A stretch of DNA of 64,000 bases, from assembly GCA_963920665.1 (NCBI GenBank), contig OY987271.1, forward strand, positions 2,854,501 through 2,918,500. The letters run 5' to 3'. Position 1 is the first letter of the stretch, and every line of letters starts with the position of its first letter. Shown one piece after another: positions 1 through 13,061 of this stretch. The translations under genes were made by a program, and so were the position numbers. Origin of the DNA: Straminergon stramineum. Its lineage: Eukaryota > Streptophyta > Bryopsida > Hypnales > Calliergonaceae. Below the pieces are notes generated by a model. That model was given only the letters and a program-made list of their open reading frames with translations. It made no database searches and was not told the DNA's origin.

Positions 1-3000
1 TAATTTATGTACCCACATCCCATTGTACAATCCAAGAGGGTAAAAAATCTAGGATTGCAGTAGTAGCAAGGCATGGCGCTTGCACAAGCAAGGCAATCAT
101 TAAGGATCTTCCTCTCTATTTTTTGTGCACAAGTTTAAGAGATGCTCTTGCTTGCCAAAGCTTCCCAATGTTGATAATGCTTGCAATTGCTACTTGCCAT
201 TAATGTGTCTGCCATTGCACCAACTTTCTAGAGGACTCAAGGCTTCTTTTTAGGTCTGTCTTTTGGAAATTGGCACTCATTTTTGGAAGATTTAGAGGGT
301 ATAGATCTCTCTACTTCACAAATTTGGCAATGCTAATTAGTGTTATGATATTTGATGAGCTTGCAGATGAATTTGTTCTTCAATTATTTTAGCATTTTGA
401 ACAAATTTATTAGATCCAAAGTTCTAAGTTTGTGATTCAAGATTTTGTTTCATTTTTTTAGTATTTCTTAAGGATTTTTAGTATATTATGGTGAGAATTT
501 TGTGTGGCAAAGGGGAGAAAGTGTGAATAAGTTGAAGTTTTCTCAATTCTTCTTAGAATATAGATTGGAGTCACTATATATGTCTTTTTCTTGGAGCTCT
601 TATTTCTTTGCAATCATGTGTTCTATTTCTTAGAAAATGTGACTTTTGGATGACGTTTGCTTTGAATTTGCTCTTCAAGAAGTTTTTGGCATTTAATAAG
701 AATTTATAGACCTAAAGTTTGAATTTTGTTGCTGGGTTGTAAGTAGTCATGAAGGCTCTTTACAATAGTACATTGCATAGACACTATGTTTTGACTTAGT
801 TTGTATTATTTCTTTCATTTGTTCCATGAACTTTGGTGTGTGATGTGTTAAATAAATTAAACTTTGACTTACACCAATTCAAAGGTAGAAGCACCTTGAA
901 CTATTACTTTCATTGCCTTTCCTAGTTGTGTGGTTTAAATGATAATTTTTTTTAAAATTAATTAGCTTATTCAAGTGAAAAACAATACAAGTCATTTTGT
1001 AATTTTCTTTACATTCACACAAAATTCTATGGATTTTCAAAGTCAAAAGCATAGTACATCTATTCATGCCATGTGGACTCCCTTTTAATCAACACCATTG
1101 AAGCATGAAACAATCAATTTCTAATGGTTGCCTCAAAGAACTCTTTAACTCCCATTGGTTGTTCTTAAAAGCTTGTGACAATTTTGGGTGAAGGTGGATG
1201 ACCATTCAAGACCAAAATGTAGATGGCAAAATTTAAACAATGTCAGTTTTGGACTTTTGGAGCTTCCTATTTGAATAAATACCAACTTTAATTCATGATA
1301 AAGTTTTTCTTAATTAAATCTGAGAATTATAAAATAATCTAAACTTAAGTTAATCAAGTGTTGTTCTTCTTTAATTATTTGCGTAGAGAAATTCTCACAT
1401 TGCTTAGGCATTAACCCCTAATGACCTAGAGGTTCTTTCTCAAAATTCAGATGTGCCATGAAACATGTCTTTTACAATTTTTTGGAGGTTTTTGTCAAAA
1501 GGGATTATGTTATGCATCATGAAGAAATAATCTATATATTTAGTTTTGAAAAAGAAAATTTACACACATTTTCAAATAAATATCCAAGTGTTTTGCTTAG
1601 GCAATTCATCAAAAAATACAATCATGGTTTTTAACATGTGATTTGTTTTATGATCTACTCAAATTTAATCTTACATTGACCACTACAAAATAGTCAAAGA
1701 TTTGATCATGAAATGCCATGTCTTCTACTAATAGTAAATTTTTAACATTGGAATTATATCGTACACTTTTAGATTCATCACCACAAAAAAAAACCTTGGA
1801 CTTGGTGGTCAAGATTGGCATTCCGTGCCAAAAAATTAATTCAAACCAACGAACATGATTTGATAGATGTTTAAAATTAAAAATATCTTTTAATTCTTTA
1901 TATAATTTTTAATAGCCCAAGTGTAAAGCATATTTTAGACATGTACATAAAAGGAGCTATGGTTTTTCAATGGCAAAATTATAGCATATATGAGTAGATA
2001 TATTGACAACATATAGTAATTCTTGATATAGAGAAGATGCTTGTTGAGTAATTTAATGAATCACAAATTGATTTTGAATTATTGTAATAAAGAAACCATA
2101 TTCTTGTTCCATACTTTGTTTCAATTTGAAATTCTTATATTCACATGAATGTATAGTTTTTGTCTTGTCAATTAATAATGTCAAGAATTTGAAGTGAAAG
2201 ATGTTGCAAGTAAACGGCTCTGAATTTTTGCTACTAAAAGAATATGTAATAAATTTTCAAAAGCAACACATTGCAAGCCTACAATGGGTGAAAGACTCAA
2301 TAGGAAACAACATGCATATCTGGAACTTGGAACCTTGAAGCAACAAAGAGTGATGTATGAATAGAGGCACCCACGAATAGCCACTTTGCTAATGTATTCA
2401 AGTTCTAAGTAGGAGACTTGGAGGATTCACATAGAAAATTGGTTTGCTATGAGGCAAAAAATAGTTTTTTTGTTTTAGGTCCTTGTTGCTTTAAAGTGTT
2501 TCTATCTAAAATAAATACATTTTGAATATTTATTTTATCATTCAAATTGAATTTCAAAATAATATTCCACATTATTTCAATCACTTTTCATACAAAATTA
2601 TAATTTATAGCTAAATTTTATGAAAGTATTTAAAATTTCTAGAAATTTTCTAAAGTACTTTTACTTGATATGCAAAAATTATTGAAAATTCAATGATTCC
2701 TCATGCCAAAGCATTTGTAGTATAATTGTGATTTGAGATTTGGAGGAGAAGAGTGTTTGTTCCATTAGGGCTATAAAATGAAAGCTTAGGCTCAAAATGG
2801 ATGGAAAATGACAAAGAATGGGGCCTCGAGAAGACTGCTAGAGTTAGACCAATAGTGCTTGCTCTAGCAAATAAAAATATAATATTTCTTTTGGAAAAAA
2901 TAATAATTAAAAAAAATTGTAGTTTTATATGAGGTCTCACATTGTATACACTTAAAAAAATTTCTTTTGTAGCAACTTTAATTTTGCACCCTCGCTAAGA

Positions 3001-3072
3001 AGACATGCAATATCCGTGTAGTGTAAAGACCCTGAACTTAAGGTCAATAATAAATTAATAGGTCCTTAGATT
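1..3072. other. AT-rich intergenic DNA, no gene recognised
   Basis: Only short, compositionally driven reading frames are present, the longest under 80 codons, and none resembles a known family. There is no tRNA-like fold, tandem array or long inverted repeat that I could see. One isolated TTAACCCCTAA motif lies near 1411; it resembles the terminus of the TTAA elements found elsewhere in the window, but I found no partner end. Confidence 0.6.
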
Positions 3073-3752
3073 TTTACCCTTAAAGGATGGACTAGTGACC
3101 ATGGAAATCATCCCTTTTGGAATCGTGTGACATCATCCACTTTAAAAAAACAAAAATATTCATTGGAAGTGAAACTACTATGCAAGATCTCTCTTTTTTG
3201 CACAAAATTCCAAGGGTGAACAATTGCACTTCTATCCTACGCAGGAAGATTTTTTGTCATCCATCGGACAAAAAACATCCTTGGCATCATTTATGGGTTT
3301 ATCCATAAGCATGTGTCAAAGTTTCCATATGTTCATGAATGTGCAATAAATGTAAAAATTCTTCTAGCAGGATTCTTTTGGTCCCATGTCCATCATACAC
3401 ATCCCTATTTCTCTCTTAGCAAATCATTCTTTAGTGACGCAATTGCAACTTCTAGCAGATCGAATTGTCTAGTTGCAAACATGTGCATCAAATGCCCACA
3501 ACTTCCCTTAGCCTTGTAATTTTGCTATGGACACTAAGTGTTTGATGGATGACATAGAATCCTTTTATATATAAGACAGAAGTGCAGATGTTCATTCTTA
3601 AAATTGTGTGAAAAGGGGAGGTCTTGTGTAGTAACTTAGTTTGACCTCCAATGAATGTTCTTGATTTTTTTTAAGCAAATGATTCATATAGTAGTACAAT
3701 ACTCAAAAGGAATATTTCCACAATAATAAGCTTGTCCTTCTAAGTCAGGGAA
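3073..3752. mobile_element. Non-autonomous long-TIR (foldback-like) element, copy 1
   Basis: The left arm (about 3073-3310) and the right arm (about 3535-3752, inverted) are imperfect complements around a roughly 225 bp centre. Shared blocks in order are the terminal CCCTTAAAGGATGG, GGTGACC, AAATCATCC, GTGTGACATCATC, GTCAAACTA and TTTTGTCCTA-like segments. The outer left end reads TTTACCCTTAAAGG. The right end is degraded but still ends in a TCCTTCTAAG form. The same arms recur at 12750-12997, 49705-49900 and 50351-50812. There is no coding capacity, so this is a MITE or foldback element mobilised in trans. Confidence 0.6.
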
Positions 3753-4915
3753 TGTATATCCATTGTAGACCCTTTGGTCAATGTACATATTTAGATTGAT
3801 TAGTTTCACAATGTTTTGGTTGCAATAGAATGGCAAATTTGAGAGTTCTTCACATGTATCTTGATCAACTAATTTTCAATAAAAACACACATTTCTAATG
3901 ATCAAAGCAAACAATATAGAGCTTTCCATTGTTGTCCCTAAAGGGGACTATCCTTTTTCATTTGGTTTCTATTGTGGCTCTTTGGACTCTCCCTACATGG
4001 CCAATTGCAATGATAATCCAAACGCATCCCTAGTGGTAGAATAATGAAGGAACCTTTGCCCATGTGTCTACATTGCATGCTTTAATTACATTAGAATGCA
4101 AAGAATGTGGTTCCCAACAATAGGGTTTGAATAGTACAAGGGACCATTTTGGACATACATTACCAAACTTTCTTTTTTAAATTGAGTTGTGCCTAGGGGA
4201 GTGCCTTGACATTCCAAAATTATAGATCTCTCATTAGGTAAGTAAACTACATCTAAAATTGCTTGAATAAACACTTGAGTGTAGTTCCTAATAGTAAATT
4301 GTCTTACTTTCTTGTGAATCTTGGTGACAATTGAAAGAGAATTCCATATTTCCATACTTCGTACTTTGGGGACACCCAATGAATAATCTTGAGATTCTAC
4401 AGTGATAATTAGAGATATACCTAGAATCTTCTGTTCAAAGAATTTATATTTTAGGCAAAAATTTACATAAATTTCAACAAGGCAAGCCATCTACTCTCAT
4501 ATATGTCAATGATCCAGGACAATCTTCACTGGAACAAACTATCAAAGTTGTATCAGATAGCTACATTTCTATTCAGAACAATAATGATTTGAAACCTATA
4601 GAATTGATTAAGAGAGTAGAAAAGTGATTAAGAGGTATCCTGTAAGTAATGGAGCGACTACCCAAAGCGTCCAAGGAATGAAAAGAGACCAAGACAATGT
4701 ATGCCAAAAATCATAGTTCTCCATAACAAGTAGAGTAACTATAGATTGCAAGCATATTGACATTCAAAACATATACAGTCACTCTTAATCAACCACAGAA
4801 ATAACTCCTTCGAGCTCTAAGCGAAGCAAATTAGCTTGTTTCACAGTAGAGGTTGATTGACATCAAATTCCCTGAAGAAAAGCCTATTATCAGTTTCTGT
4901 AATTACTGGATTTGA
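3753..4915. other. Intergenic DNA and probable PEX14 3' flank
   Basis: AT-rich sequence with no recognised gene. The lower-coordinate side of 4916 must hold the PEX14 3' untranslated region, because that gene runs on the minus strand. I could not fix its polyadenylation site. A 134-codon frame on the minus strand at 4086-4490 has no recognisable domain and is treated as spurious. Confidence 0.5.
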
Positions 4916-7900
4916 TCAACTACCAGCAACTTGATCTGAGCCATTCTCTGAAGAGTCTGGCTTTTCAGCCGGGGATGGTGCAAGCACTGCTCCCGCGTAC
5001 GTGCGATCAGTCAACATACCTGCAGACAAGGAGTCCAAGTGGTTAATCATTTTGAAATATACTACCATTAACCACAAAGTGCCCCAAATGGTCAATGTGG
5101 TCATTTCCACATGTATAGAAATTGAAACAATAATATCAAGTACGGACGAGCAACTGAAGAAGGTAACAAGCTGGAACAGCTACAACATTGTCCCAGTGGA
5201 CAGAAGGAAACAACACAAATCAGCATAGGCCACATGCAGGAAATTAACCCATTACAGCACAAATGGCCAGAACTAATTGCTGTCATATATTTAGGAGTTG
5301 AAATATAGCATTAGGAAGCTTAAAAAAGGTATCAAGATGTACCAATGGAACTAAAAAATCATGTCCTACATTTTTTAACACTAAAATAGGCAACAAAAGT
5401 CATTACAATCAACTATTAGGTTCGAAAATGAACTTTCGATTTGTAGTTTTACGGGTCAAGATGTGATGAGTGTAATACTCTCTGTAGTACCTGACGGACG
5501 AGGCATCTCAGGTGTGCGCCAAGGATCTTGCCGGTAACCTGTCGCCAAAAAGGAAATTAAGCTTAGACAACCGTAAAACTTTAACAAATGAAGCCACAAG
5601 ACTTTACTCTATTGTCAACTTAGTGTGGGTTCTGATATAATGTAGGTGCCCTACTTATCATTGGACCATAGGAGTGTGAATAGTGTTTTAACCAAGTCAT
5701 TAGATTCTAAATAGGTGAATGCAAGATGATTGGTGTAGTAAAAAATCGCTCAATAAGAAGTCGCTCACACTAAATAGACTTAATGTGTAGCATTAGAACT
5801 TGACACTAATGACTCAACAAAAAGAAGAATCTAACTATCTAACATGGTCAGATAAAGAACGACCTCTGCCAATTGTAGGAGGCGTGAATTCTGAGTTGCT
5901 GTTATTAACGTTGTTGCTGGTGCTGGTGTTGACAACATCCCGCATCCCTGAAAGGGCTGTCTTCAGCTCATGGGTTTGCGTCTCCAAAGCCTTGATTATG
6001 CTTCCCAGCTGCAGACTTTCTGAAGACACAATAAACAACGCACGACTTAGCAATTTGATCATTATTCCTCTGCCCACCAACGCAAAATGATGAAGACAAC
6101 AGTAAGGAAGGGAACGCTTTCCCGTGGGTGGAACAGTCACCCATTTACAATGCAAGTGGAACAGATCAACTTCTAGATTCTTTCATAATCAAAAGATGCT
6201 TCCATAAGATATATTGCAGAGGCAATACTCGTGACTCAAGGGAAATCCTCTAAAAAATGAAAATGATACCCCCAAAATAAAAAATAAAACAAAAACAAAA
6301 CAAAAATTCCTTTCTGACGATGGAAACCACTCAAACAGCTGAAAGCCACTGAAACGGGTTTACTTAGGGGTCAGAAATACAATAAAAGCACTACAAAAAG
6401 GGCAATACTAATAAAAACGAGATTGCAGGAAACGAAGAATACCTCTAGCTCTGGCATGAGAAAATTCACGCATGGCTGCAGCCACTTCAGAAGCAGCAGC
6501 AGCTGCAGCGTTAGCAGCTAGAGCAGCTTCATTTACAGGTGGTTCCACAGATAACCCAGGGGTGGGTGGGTATAGCTTTTTATCAGTCTCGCTTTCCTCT
6601 AACATGATGCTACGCACCCAGGACTTAAACATTGGTATCAAATACACCTGTGAGCATGAGTACACAATAGACTCGGTAAGAAGTCCCACTGTCTAAGCAT
6701 TAATCTCAAACAAGCAGTTAATTGTAAGTGTCTCTACCCCAAATAGAACTGTATAATTTCCATGTATTTCTTTCCTTACAATCTTCAGTACAATTCTCAG
6801 TCTAATCCTCACTGATTGAATATTCAAAGCCCTACTTGACAATCGTGCAATGCTACTATTCCCGTAACATAGAAATTTCCTATAGAAATTCATTCATAAG
6901 TACTGGACATGCTGCCATTACTTTTGACACGTGCGTCATTTTCATTAGACACTGTAACGTTCTTTACTTACAAACCATTGCTTCGGTTCTCCCCTTGGGA
7001 GGCAGAAAACCATAAAGCATGCAGTAAACAACCACATATCACAACTCTACTAGACAAAAGAAACTCATCATAGTGTCCCAGCATGTTGCTATTGCTTTTT
7101 TAACAAATGTCTAATTTTCATTGGGCACCAGAATTTTCTGCATTGCCTAGTCTGAGACAATGAAGACTGCCGTACATACCTTCGTTAAAACACCTGCACC
7201 AGCACCTGCTGTCACGATTGCCCCCAGACCAAGCAGCTTTTGTCCCCAGCTTAGCTCACTTGGTTTCTGAGCTACTAACATTTGCCCAGATGATTGAGCT
7301 GGAGCAATAGCCTGAGATGAGGGAGCCTTCGCTTGCACGTCTGTTCAACCTGTCATCTGTTAGAACATCTGCAAGAACATACACTAGCAAAGATGGGACA
7401 ACAACTGCAAAGAAATATCAAAGTGCACTTAAGAAATTGAAAAATATTACCAGGACAGCATGGCCACTGCATTCTTACCCCAAAAAAAACAAGGAAAGAA
7501 AAGAGGTTCAATGTAAGCAGGCATTCATGATGAGAAACGTACTGTTTGATGCAGCAGTTGCAGCTAACTCTGCAGTCGAAGGATCCTGAGCAACAACAAT
7601 TCCTGGTTACTTTTTTTGGACTAATAAAGAAATCATCAAGAGCTCATACTGCATATTAACCCCAAAGTGCCCAAATGGTCAGAAGTGGTCACTTCTATAC
7701 CTGTTGGAGTTGAAATGACGCCTCTAGGAAGTTTAAGGTGAAAAAATTTTACTAATAGAAAGAAGGGTTGTCTATTTTAGCTTGAGCACTTAGGGGTTCA
7801 CCACAAAAGCAAAAAAAAACCTACTGTAATACAAGAGCAATGTTGCCACATTATTTTATTTCCTCATTGCAATAACTACAGATGCTACAGTAAACTTGTC

Positions 7901-9146
7901 AACCTGGAGCACTACACACATCATTGGACATCCGGAGACCAATTCCTGAAGACCAGGTTGCATAGCATTCCAGGATGGTCAAGGATATATCACATCCATC
8001 AAACTTTGTAAACTTCTTAAAATATATGCCATATTACATAATTATCAAAATTACAATTAAAATCATATTTAATAACCACATTTTTTTTTTAAATCTTTTG
8101 AAAAATTGGACTCTCATAGAAAACATACGACCACGTATAGTAAGAAAAATATAATACCGGAACCCTTCGAAAAGCTTCATCGATTTCTTCTCCTGTTAGG
8201 CCTTTTCTCTCCAAAAAGGTACGTCGATGGACGATGGGCGACCCCCGAACTTTGGAGTGCGACAGAAAATTAACAGCATTGACCACTTGATCTTCACGTA
8301 TCGGTTGGGCCTCTACTTTCCAAGGATCCGTCTTTGGCTTTTCCACCGGGGCCGCCGCTACCGCAGCCCCTCCTGCAGATTCCGGCCCTGCAGCAGAAGC
8401 ACAACCATTCAATGACTCTCAAGACCTACGACTTCATCTAACACACTTCCGCCATGCATCACACAAAAATACTTCCAAAGGCCGTACTAATGATCATGAC
8501 ATTATTTGTGCAAAAATAGGTTTAATAAGTAACCGAATTTTCAATCACTGAGGTGTTTGAAGCGGATTAGCAGCAATCTCCAGCTTCTCACACTCTGTGC
8601 TGCCATACTCAGCATCATAAAAGACCTTCCCGGCTGATTATCAATAGTTTAAGCGCTGCTTCAATTAGTAAATGGTTTGAAAAAGAAATAACACGTTTCC
8701 AGTGCCAATTCAATGTTTGCCTACTGTCTTTCTAATCTTTTCAAATTTTAATAATTAAACACACTAAAAAGATACCATAATAGCACCAAAGCAGTATCAT
8801 TTTAGTACTATCCCAGCAATTAATTAACGGCAGCACTGACAACAGTTGATCATCATCAGTAATAAAACAGTGAGAAGCGACTTGCGCGATGTCCTCATAC
8901 TCAACTCAAAAAGCTACCCTAGACCCTTCGCAACATTAAAAGAGTTAAATCCCTAATCCGCAACCGCAGCCAGCAATTGAGCTTCCGATGACCCAAAATT
9001 GTCGAATAATCTCACTACAACGCTTCAATTTTAAGAATTCGAGCAGCTCACAACTAAGTCCACAACACAAAATCTCAAGTCACGCAAACAACGACGAACG
9101 CGCACTCACCTGTCACCCCGGGAGGCACTGCTCCTTCTCCGGCCAT
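4916..9146 (-). CDS. PEX14: Peroxin-14 (PEX14), peroxisomal import docking factor, 8 exons
   Basis: PEX14 is the peroxisomal membrane docking protein for the cargo receptor PEX5. Coding exons on the minus strand: 9146-9110, 8417-8158, 7585-7543, 7340-7180, 6647-6443, 6019-5864, 5538-5491 and 5019-4916. Phases sum to 338 codons with stop (337 aa). The N-terminal PEX5-binding domain is at about residues 30-98, with IREDQVVNAVNFL, VRGSPIVHRR and GLTGEEIDEAFRRVP. A Gly/Ala-rich hydrophobic segment follows (LLGLGAIVTAGAGAGVL, about 148-164), then an Ala-rich region and a coiled-coil-like segment (ALETQTHELKTAL). The C-terminal tail is Pro/Ser-rich with YRQDPWRTPEMPRPS. The ATG at 9144-9146 follows a telo-box-bearing upstream region. 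The protein is shorter than the Arabidopsis one (about 507 aa), mainly in the C-terminal tail. The acceptor of exon 2 is the least certain junction. Confidence 0.9.
7655..7803. mobile_element. Short TIR element inside PEX14 intron 2
   Basis: The left end, near 7658, reads TTAACCCCAAAGTGCCC. The right end, near 7786-7802, read on the other strand, is TGAACCCCTAAGTGCTC. The two match over CCCC-AAGTGC. The roughly 145 bp unit has no coding capacity. The same left end with its inner block (AAATGGTCA, TGGTCA, GAGTTGAAAT, AGGAAG) recurs in PEX14 intron 7 from about 5056 to 5330, interrupted by roughly 160 bp. It is probably a diverged member of the TTAA-ended family. Confidence 0.45.
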
Positions 9147-9266
9147 AGCTCGAAACCGCGGCAATCCTAAGAATCAGAGAAGCAGCCACAAAAGTGTAAC
9201 GGAACAAGAAGGTTTTGCTATCGAAAATCGCTGGAACTCGGGAGAAATTCCCAGGATGATTGCATT

Positions 9267-9275
9267 AAACCCTAG
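9267..9275. promoter_or_regulatory. Telo-box-like motif upstream of PEX14
   Basis: AAACCCTAG lies about 120 bp upstream of the PEX14 ATG, in promoter or leader DNA that is GC-richer than its surroundings. AAACCCTA telo-boxes are known plant promoter elements of housekeeping and translation genes. Function here is inferred. Confidence 0.35.
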
Positions 9276-9594
9276 TGAGGGCGAGACATTGATGGTGACG
9301 AGGGAGAGATGGTGGGGAGAATTGGCTGGGCTGCCAAAATGGAATTGGATAGTGGCGAGCCTGCGCCTGGGAATCCGTTGGTTGCGGTCTCCGCAAGCGG
9401 CGTCAATGGAGACCTTGGTTTGCGATTGTTGGAGCTTTCATCGCCATAGCCAGTCGGGATGACGACAACTGGACCACAAGCACTTGAGCAGAGCATTTGA
9501 GCATAGTTCTTAGTATTGTTAACCCTTAACACCCAAATCCTTAACCCATTAAAACCCCCAATTCCTTTTTTGAGATTTTGAACATTTTTGCTTT

Positions 9595-9926
9595 ATAAGG
9601 TAGGAGGTCCATAAAGTGTCCATCTAAGAGCTGAAACTGAATTTTGGGGAGGTGAAACTTCTTGAAATATTTTTCCGGAATTTTTTTTTGAAAGACAAGA
9701 GGAATTGACATCTAATCCAAGTCGTTTCATATTTTTTGGAGCTTTGTAGAATTACTTATGAATTTTTGAAGTCGAAATGGCATAGGGCTCTAAAACTGTT
9801 CACCTCCTAAAATGTACACAATTGGTACATCCATATAAAGATGAAAATATCCCCTGTACAAATAGTGTACATTTGAAAGGTAGGCGGTTCAAAATGCCCT
9901 AATGGAGTTCGAGCCTCCTACCTTAT
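9595..9926. repeat. Inverted-repeat-bounded unit (possible MITE), 332 bp
   Basis: ATAAGGTAGGAGG at 9595-9607 is repeated inverted at 9914-9926 (CCTCCTACCTTAT). A second nested, imperfect inverted pair (CACCTCCTAAAATGTACAC and GTGTACATTTGAAAGGTAGG) lies inside. There is no reading frame. No target-site duplication is obvious, so mobility is only inferred. Confidence 0.4.
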
Positions 9927-9927
9927 G

Positions 9928-12749
9928 TTTGTTTCATCGTGTTATTTACACCCATTTCACCAAATCTCACTTGATCATAAAGGAAGGTTGTTTTTGAAGA
10001 ATTTAACCATCACTTTGGATGAATGAGAAATTATTTGAATAAAACATTATCTATTCATCATCCAAGATATAGACTTTGGAGGATCTAGGGGTTAACTTCT
10101 AAAGGACCAAATTGTGTTTTTTGGGTAGAATGGCGATTTTGGACAACTCACTACAAATGGAATTTTTTTTCTTTAAACCCCTAGAGGATGAAGCCCGTAA
10201 AGTTCCTTGACTATGTTTTCACCAAAAAACTCTAAAGTAAGTTCCTAAACCCCTAAAGGATGAAGCCTATAGCTGTGTAGTCAAACCTCAAAATTCTTTG
10301 TTTTGTATCTTCCATTTTTCTACTCTTTATGAGGGAAATTTTTTCATTATATTTTTCAAAGGTAAGGTTACAAATTTCAGATATGCCATAAAATTTTCAG
10401 ATTTTTTGTTGGAATTTCAAATTACCATGGATTTTGAAGAAAAAGTGAGAAAAAAAGCATGTGAAATATGAAATGAGTTTAGAAAATCTGAAAATTTTAG
10501 TATATAAACAAATTATACAAGAGAAAATTATAGTCTAAAGAATTTTTGTACCACTCTATATAGAGAAATTTGGTTATAAATTTTCAACTTTAAACTTTAA
10601 AAAATGTTTATTTATAGAATTCTTTTTAAATTTTCAAGCAGAGTAGAAACCACAATTCAAAAGAAATTGTTTTTTAGATTTTCTCAAAAGCAATAGAAAT
10701 CAAATTTTAAAGAAAAAATCTCAAAGTATTGAAATACACTAATGGGTATACACTCTTTTTATAAACTATCCCACATAAAATCAATAAACAATTAATTAAT
10801 ATGACTTGAATTTACCTGAGCAATGTGGATATAGCATCAAAAAAGTTGCACACAAAAAAGGGATGAAAATCTTCGATTACTCAATATGAAAAGATCACAT
10901 TTGACCATCCAAAGGACAATTTTAATCCTTAGTGTCATTAGAAGAGATCTGGCCTCATTAGAAGACTATGAATTCCTGACAATGGGGAACTTGACGAATT
11001 GCACCATGGCAACGTGTTGATGTGGTCAGGAGGCAGATTTTTGTTTTTTGTTTTTTTTAATTTATTTTTTGACTTCTTTTCCAATTTCAAGTAAATTTTT
11101 TTGTAGTATTTATAACGGTTGACAGTAGTTAGCCATTCCTTCATTGTTGTGGAATAGCATGGGAATCAAGCTTGAAACAGACCCCTTTCTTCTCCAAATC
11201 TCATCTAATGCCTTCCAGGGTTAAAGATTTTTGAACCTTAATTTTGGCCACAATATAAATTTTTTTGTATATTTCATATAGATAGTGCATAAATTGAGGT
11301 ATACATTAGTCATAAAAGTTTGTCATCATGTTGATGCAAATCCAATGAAAAATAACACTTGTAGTTTGGATTAGTATTGCAACATCTAAGAGGCTATTAA
11401 ATGGTCATTTTTTCAAACTCTATAGTGCTATATTTGAGCAAGATAAGGTTTAGACATTAAAACGATGTTCAATAAAATATACTAGCTCATCGTTAAAATA
11501 TCAATCTAATAGTGTATGTCTTGCTAATATCTTCCTATACTTCATATTTTAGTAGTTAAATACAATATACAATATAGAATTTTATGAAAAGCTTTAAGGA
11601 TTAGCTCCTAAGAGTCCCTTGGAGAAAGAGAGAATGTAGATTTGAAGATAGAATAAAGTATAGCATGATAAGAATCTAAATATAAGATCTTCATTTTGTA
11701 AGGTCTTTTCCATCTATACCTAGAGGAACCAATTCAAAATTTTGTATAAAAATTATGAAGGAATAAATGACCATGCTATTCATATCACTAGAGAATATTT
11801 TTTAAAAATTCAATATATGGATGTACTTCATTTATTGTTTGGATTTCCTACAAAAAAACACAATTTAAATAAAGTATTTTTTTTTAAAGTTCTAAAATGT
11901 GGATGTATCCAAAATAGATACTAGACTCTTTTAAGTAGATGCAAAACATTTCAAATAAGAATTTGTAGTTGTTGATTTTTAAAATGGATAACAAGTAAAT
12001 GCACTGACCACTAGTTGTCTTAGCATTGTTAGGTCTTGCAAATAATGAAATGGAGAATCCACTTAGTTCTCTTAGTATATATTTCTTGAATAACACATCA
12101 ATAACTAAAAATTTTCAAAGTGAAGATGTATCCAAATCAATCCTAGGCTCTCAAGAATAAAAATTGTACTAAGTTCAAGAAATGTTAAATTTACCACTAA
12201 GATAAACTACCCTATTCCAATCCAAACTTCAACTATTCCAAACATCCAAGACAGCCCAAATTCCAAGTTGTTTGCATTGGAAACAAAAAGTACAAATGAA
12301 AGGATTAATTGCTAACTATAGGGAGTTGATTGCACAAAATGAGGATAATATGGTTTTGAAATGGGCAAAATATATGACTAAATTACACACTATCATCAAT
12401 TTTCAATGAATTAGCCACAAAACAACACGAATCAATTAATTCTAAAGTTAGTAATTGGTATTGAGGTCATTATGGACTAGATAGGACATGTGTAAAATTG
12501 GGCATAGGTTGATAGAAGCCCCACAATAGGGCTATTTTTTCATTCTAACCTACATGTTTACATGTCAAAATAGGATGCCTAAAGCAACATCCTTCAATAA
12601 CTTTTAAAAAAATCACATGAAGTTATGAAATTGAATTTTTCAATTGTAATGTCATTTCTTATTGCTTGTCTACCACTCAAATTTGTTCCCACATTTTCTT
12701 GATATTCATTGTATCATATTGCAATTGTCATTCTACTCCAATGAATGGC
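9928..12749. other. AT-rich intergenic DNA with solitary TTAA-element ends
   Basis: No gene is recognised between PEX14 and the eIF3g upstream element. Near 10097, 10181 and 10246 there are CTAAAGGAC-, ACCCCTAGAGGATGAAG- and ACCCCTAAAGGATGAAG-type motifs that look like nested or partial ends of the TTAA element family. The rest is low-complexity A/T sequence. Confidence 0.5.
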
Positions 12750-12997
12750 TTAACCCTTGAAAGACAGACAACTGAGACAAGTCACTGTGAAAATCATCCC
12801 TTTTCGAACTGGGTGACATCATCTACTTAAAGAAAACAAGAATATTCATCAAAGGTCAAACTATTGTGCAAGAGCTCTCCTTTTTGTACAAAATTTCAAG
12901 GATGAAAAATTGCACTTTTGTCCTATATAGAAAGATTCTTTGTCATCCATTGGACAAAAAACATCCTCGACGTCATTTATAGTCATTTATGGGTTAA
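12750..12997. mobile_element. Solo arm of the long-TIR element family, upstream of eIF3g
   Basis: The unit starts TTAACCCTTGAAAGAC and ends ATTTATGGGTTAA, so it is bounded by TTAA at both ends. The interior matches the left arm of the elements at 3073 and 50351: AAAATCATCCCTTTT, GTGACATCATCTACTT, GTCAAACTATTGT, GCACTTTTGTCCTA and GTCATCCATTGGACAAAAAA. Only one arm is present. It ends about 145 bp before the eIF3g TATA-like motif, so it borders the proximal promoter. Confidence 0.6.
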
Positions 12998-13061
12998 GTT
13001 AAATAGAAGAACTCTTCTTCTGCTGCTCCAATGAGGTTGTCGGAAGTTACTTTCTTGCTTT

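Noticed and set aside
4086..4490. 134-codon minus-strand open frame downstream of PEX14
   Set aside because: The translation matches no family I know, and its composition is typical of AT-rich noise.
9272..9532. 86-codon minus-strand frame upstream of PEX14 (possible upstream ORF or extra N-terminus)
   Set aside because: It starts at a non-ATG codon, ends before the PEX14 ATG and has no family similarity. Its openness fits the GC-richer promoter/leader.
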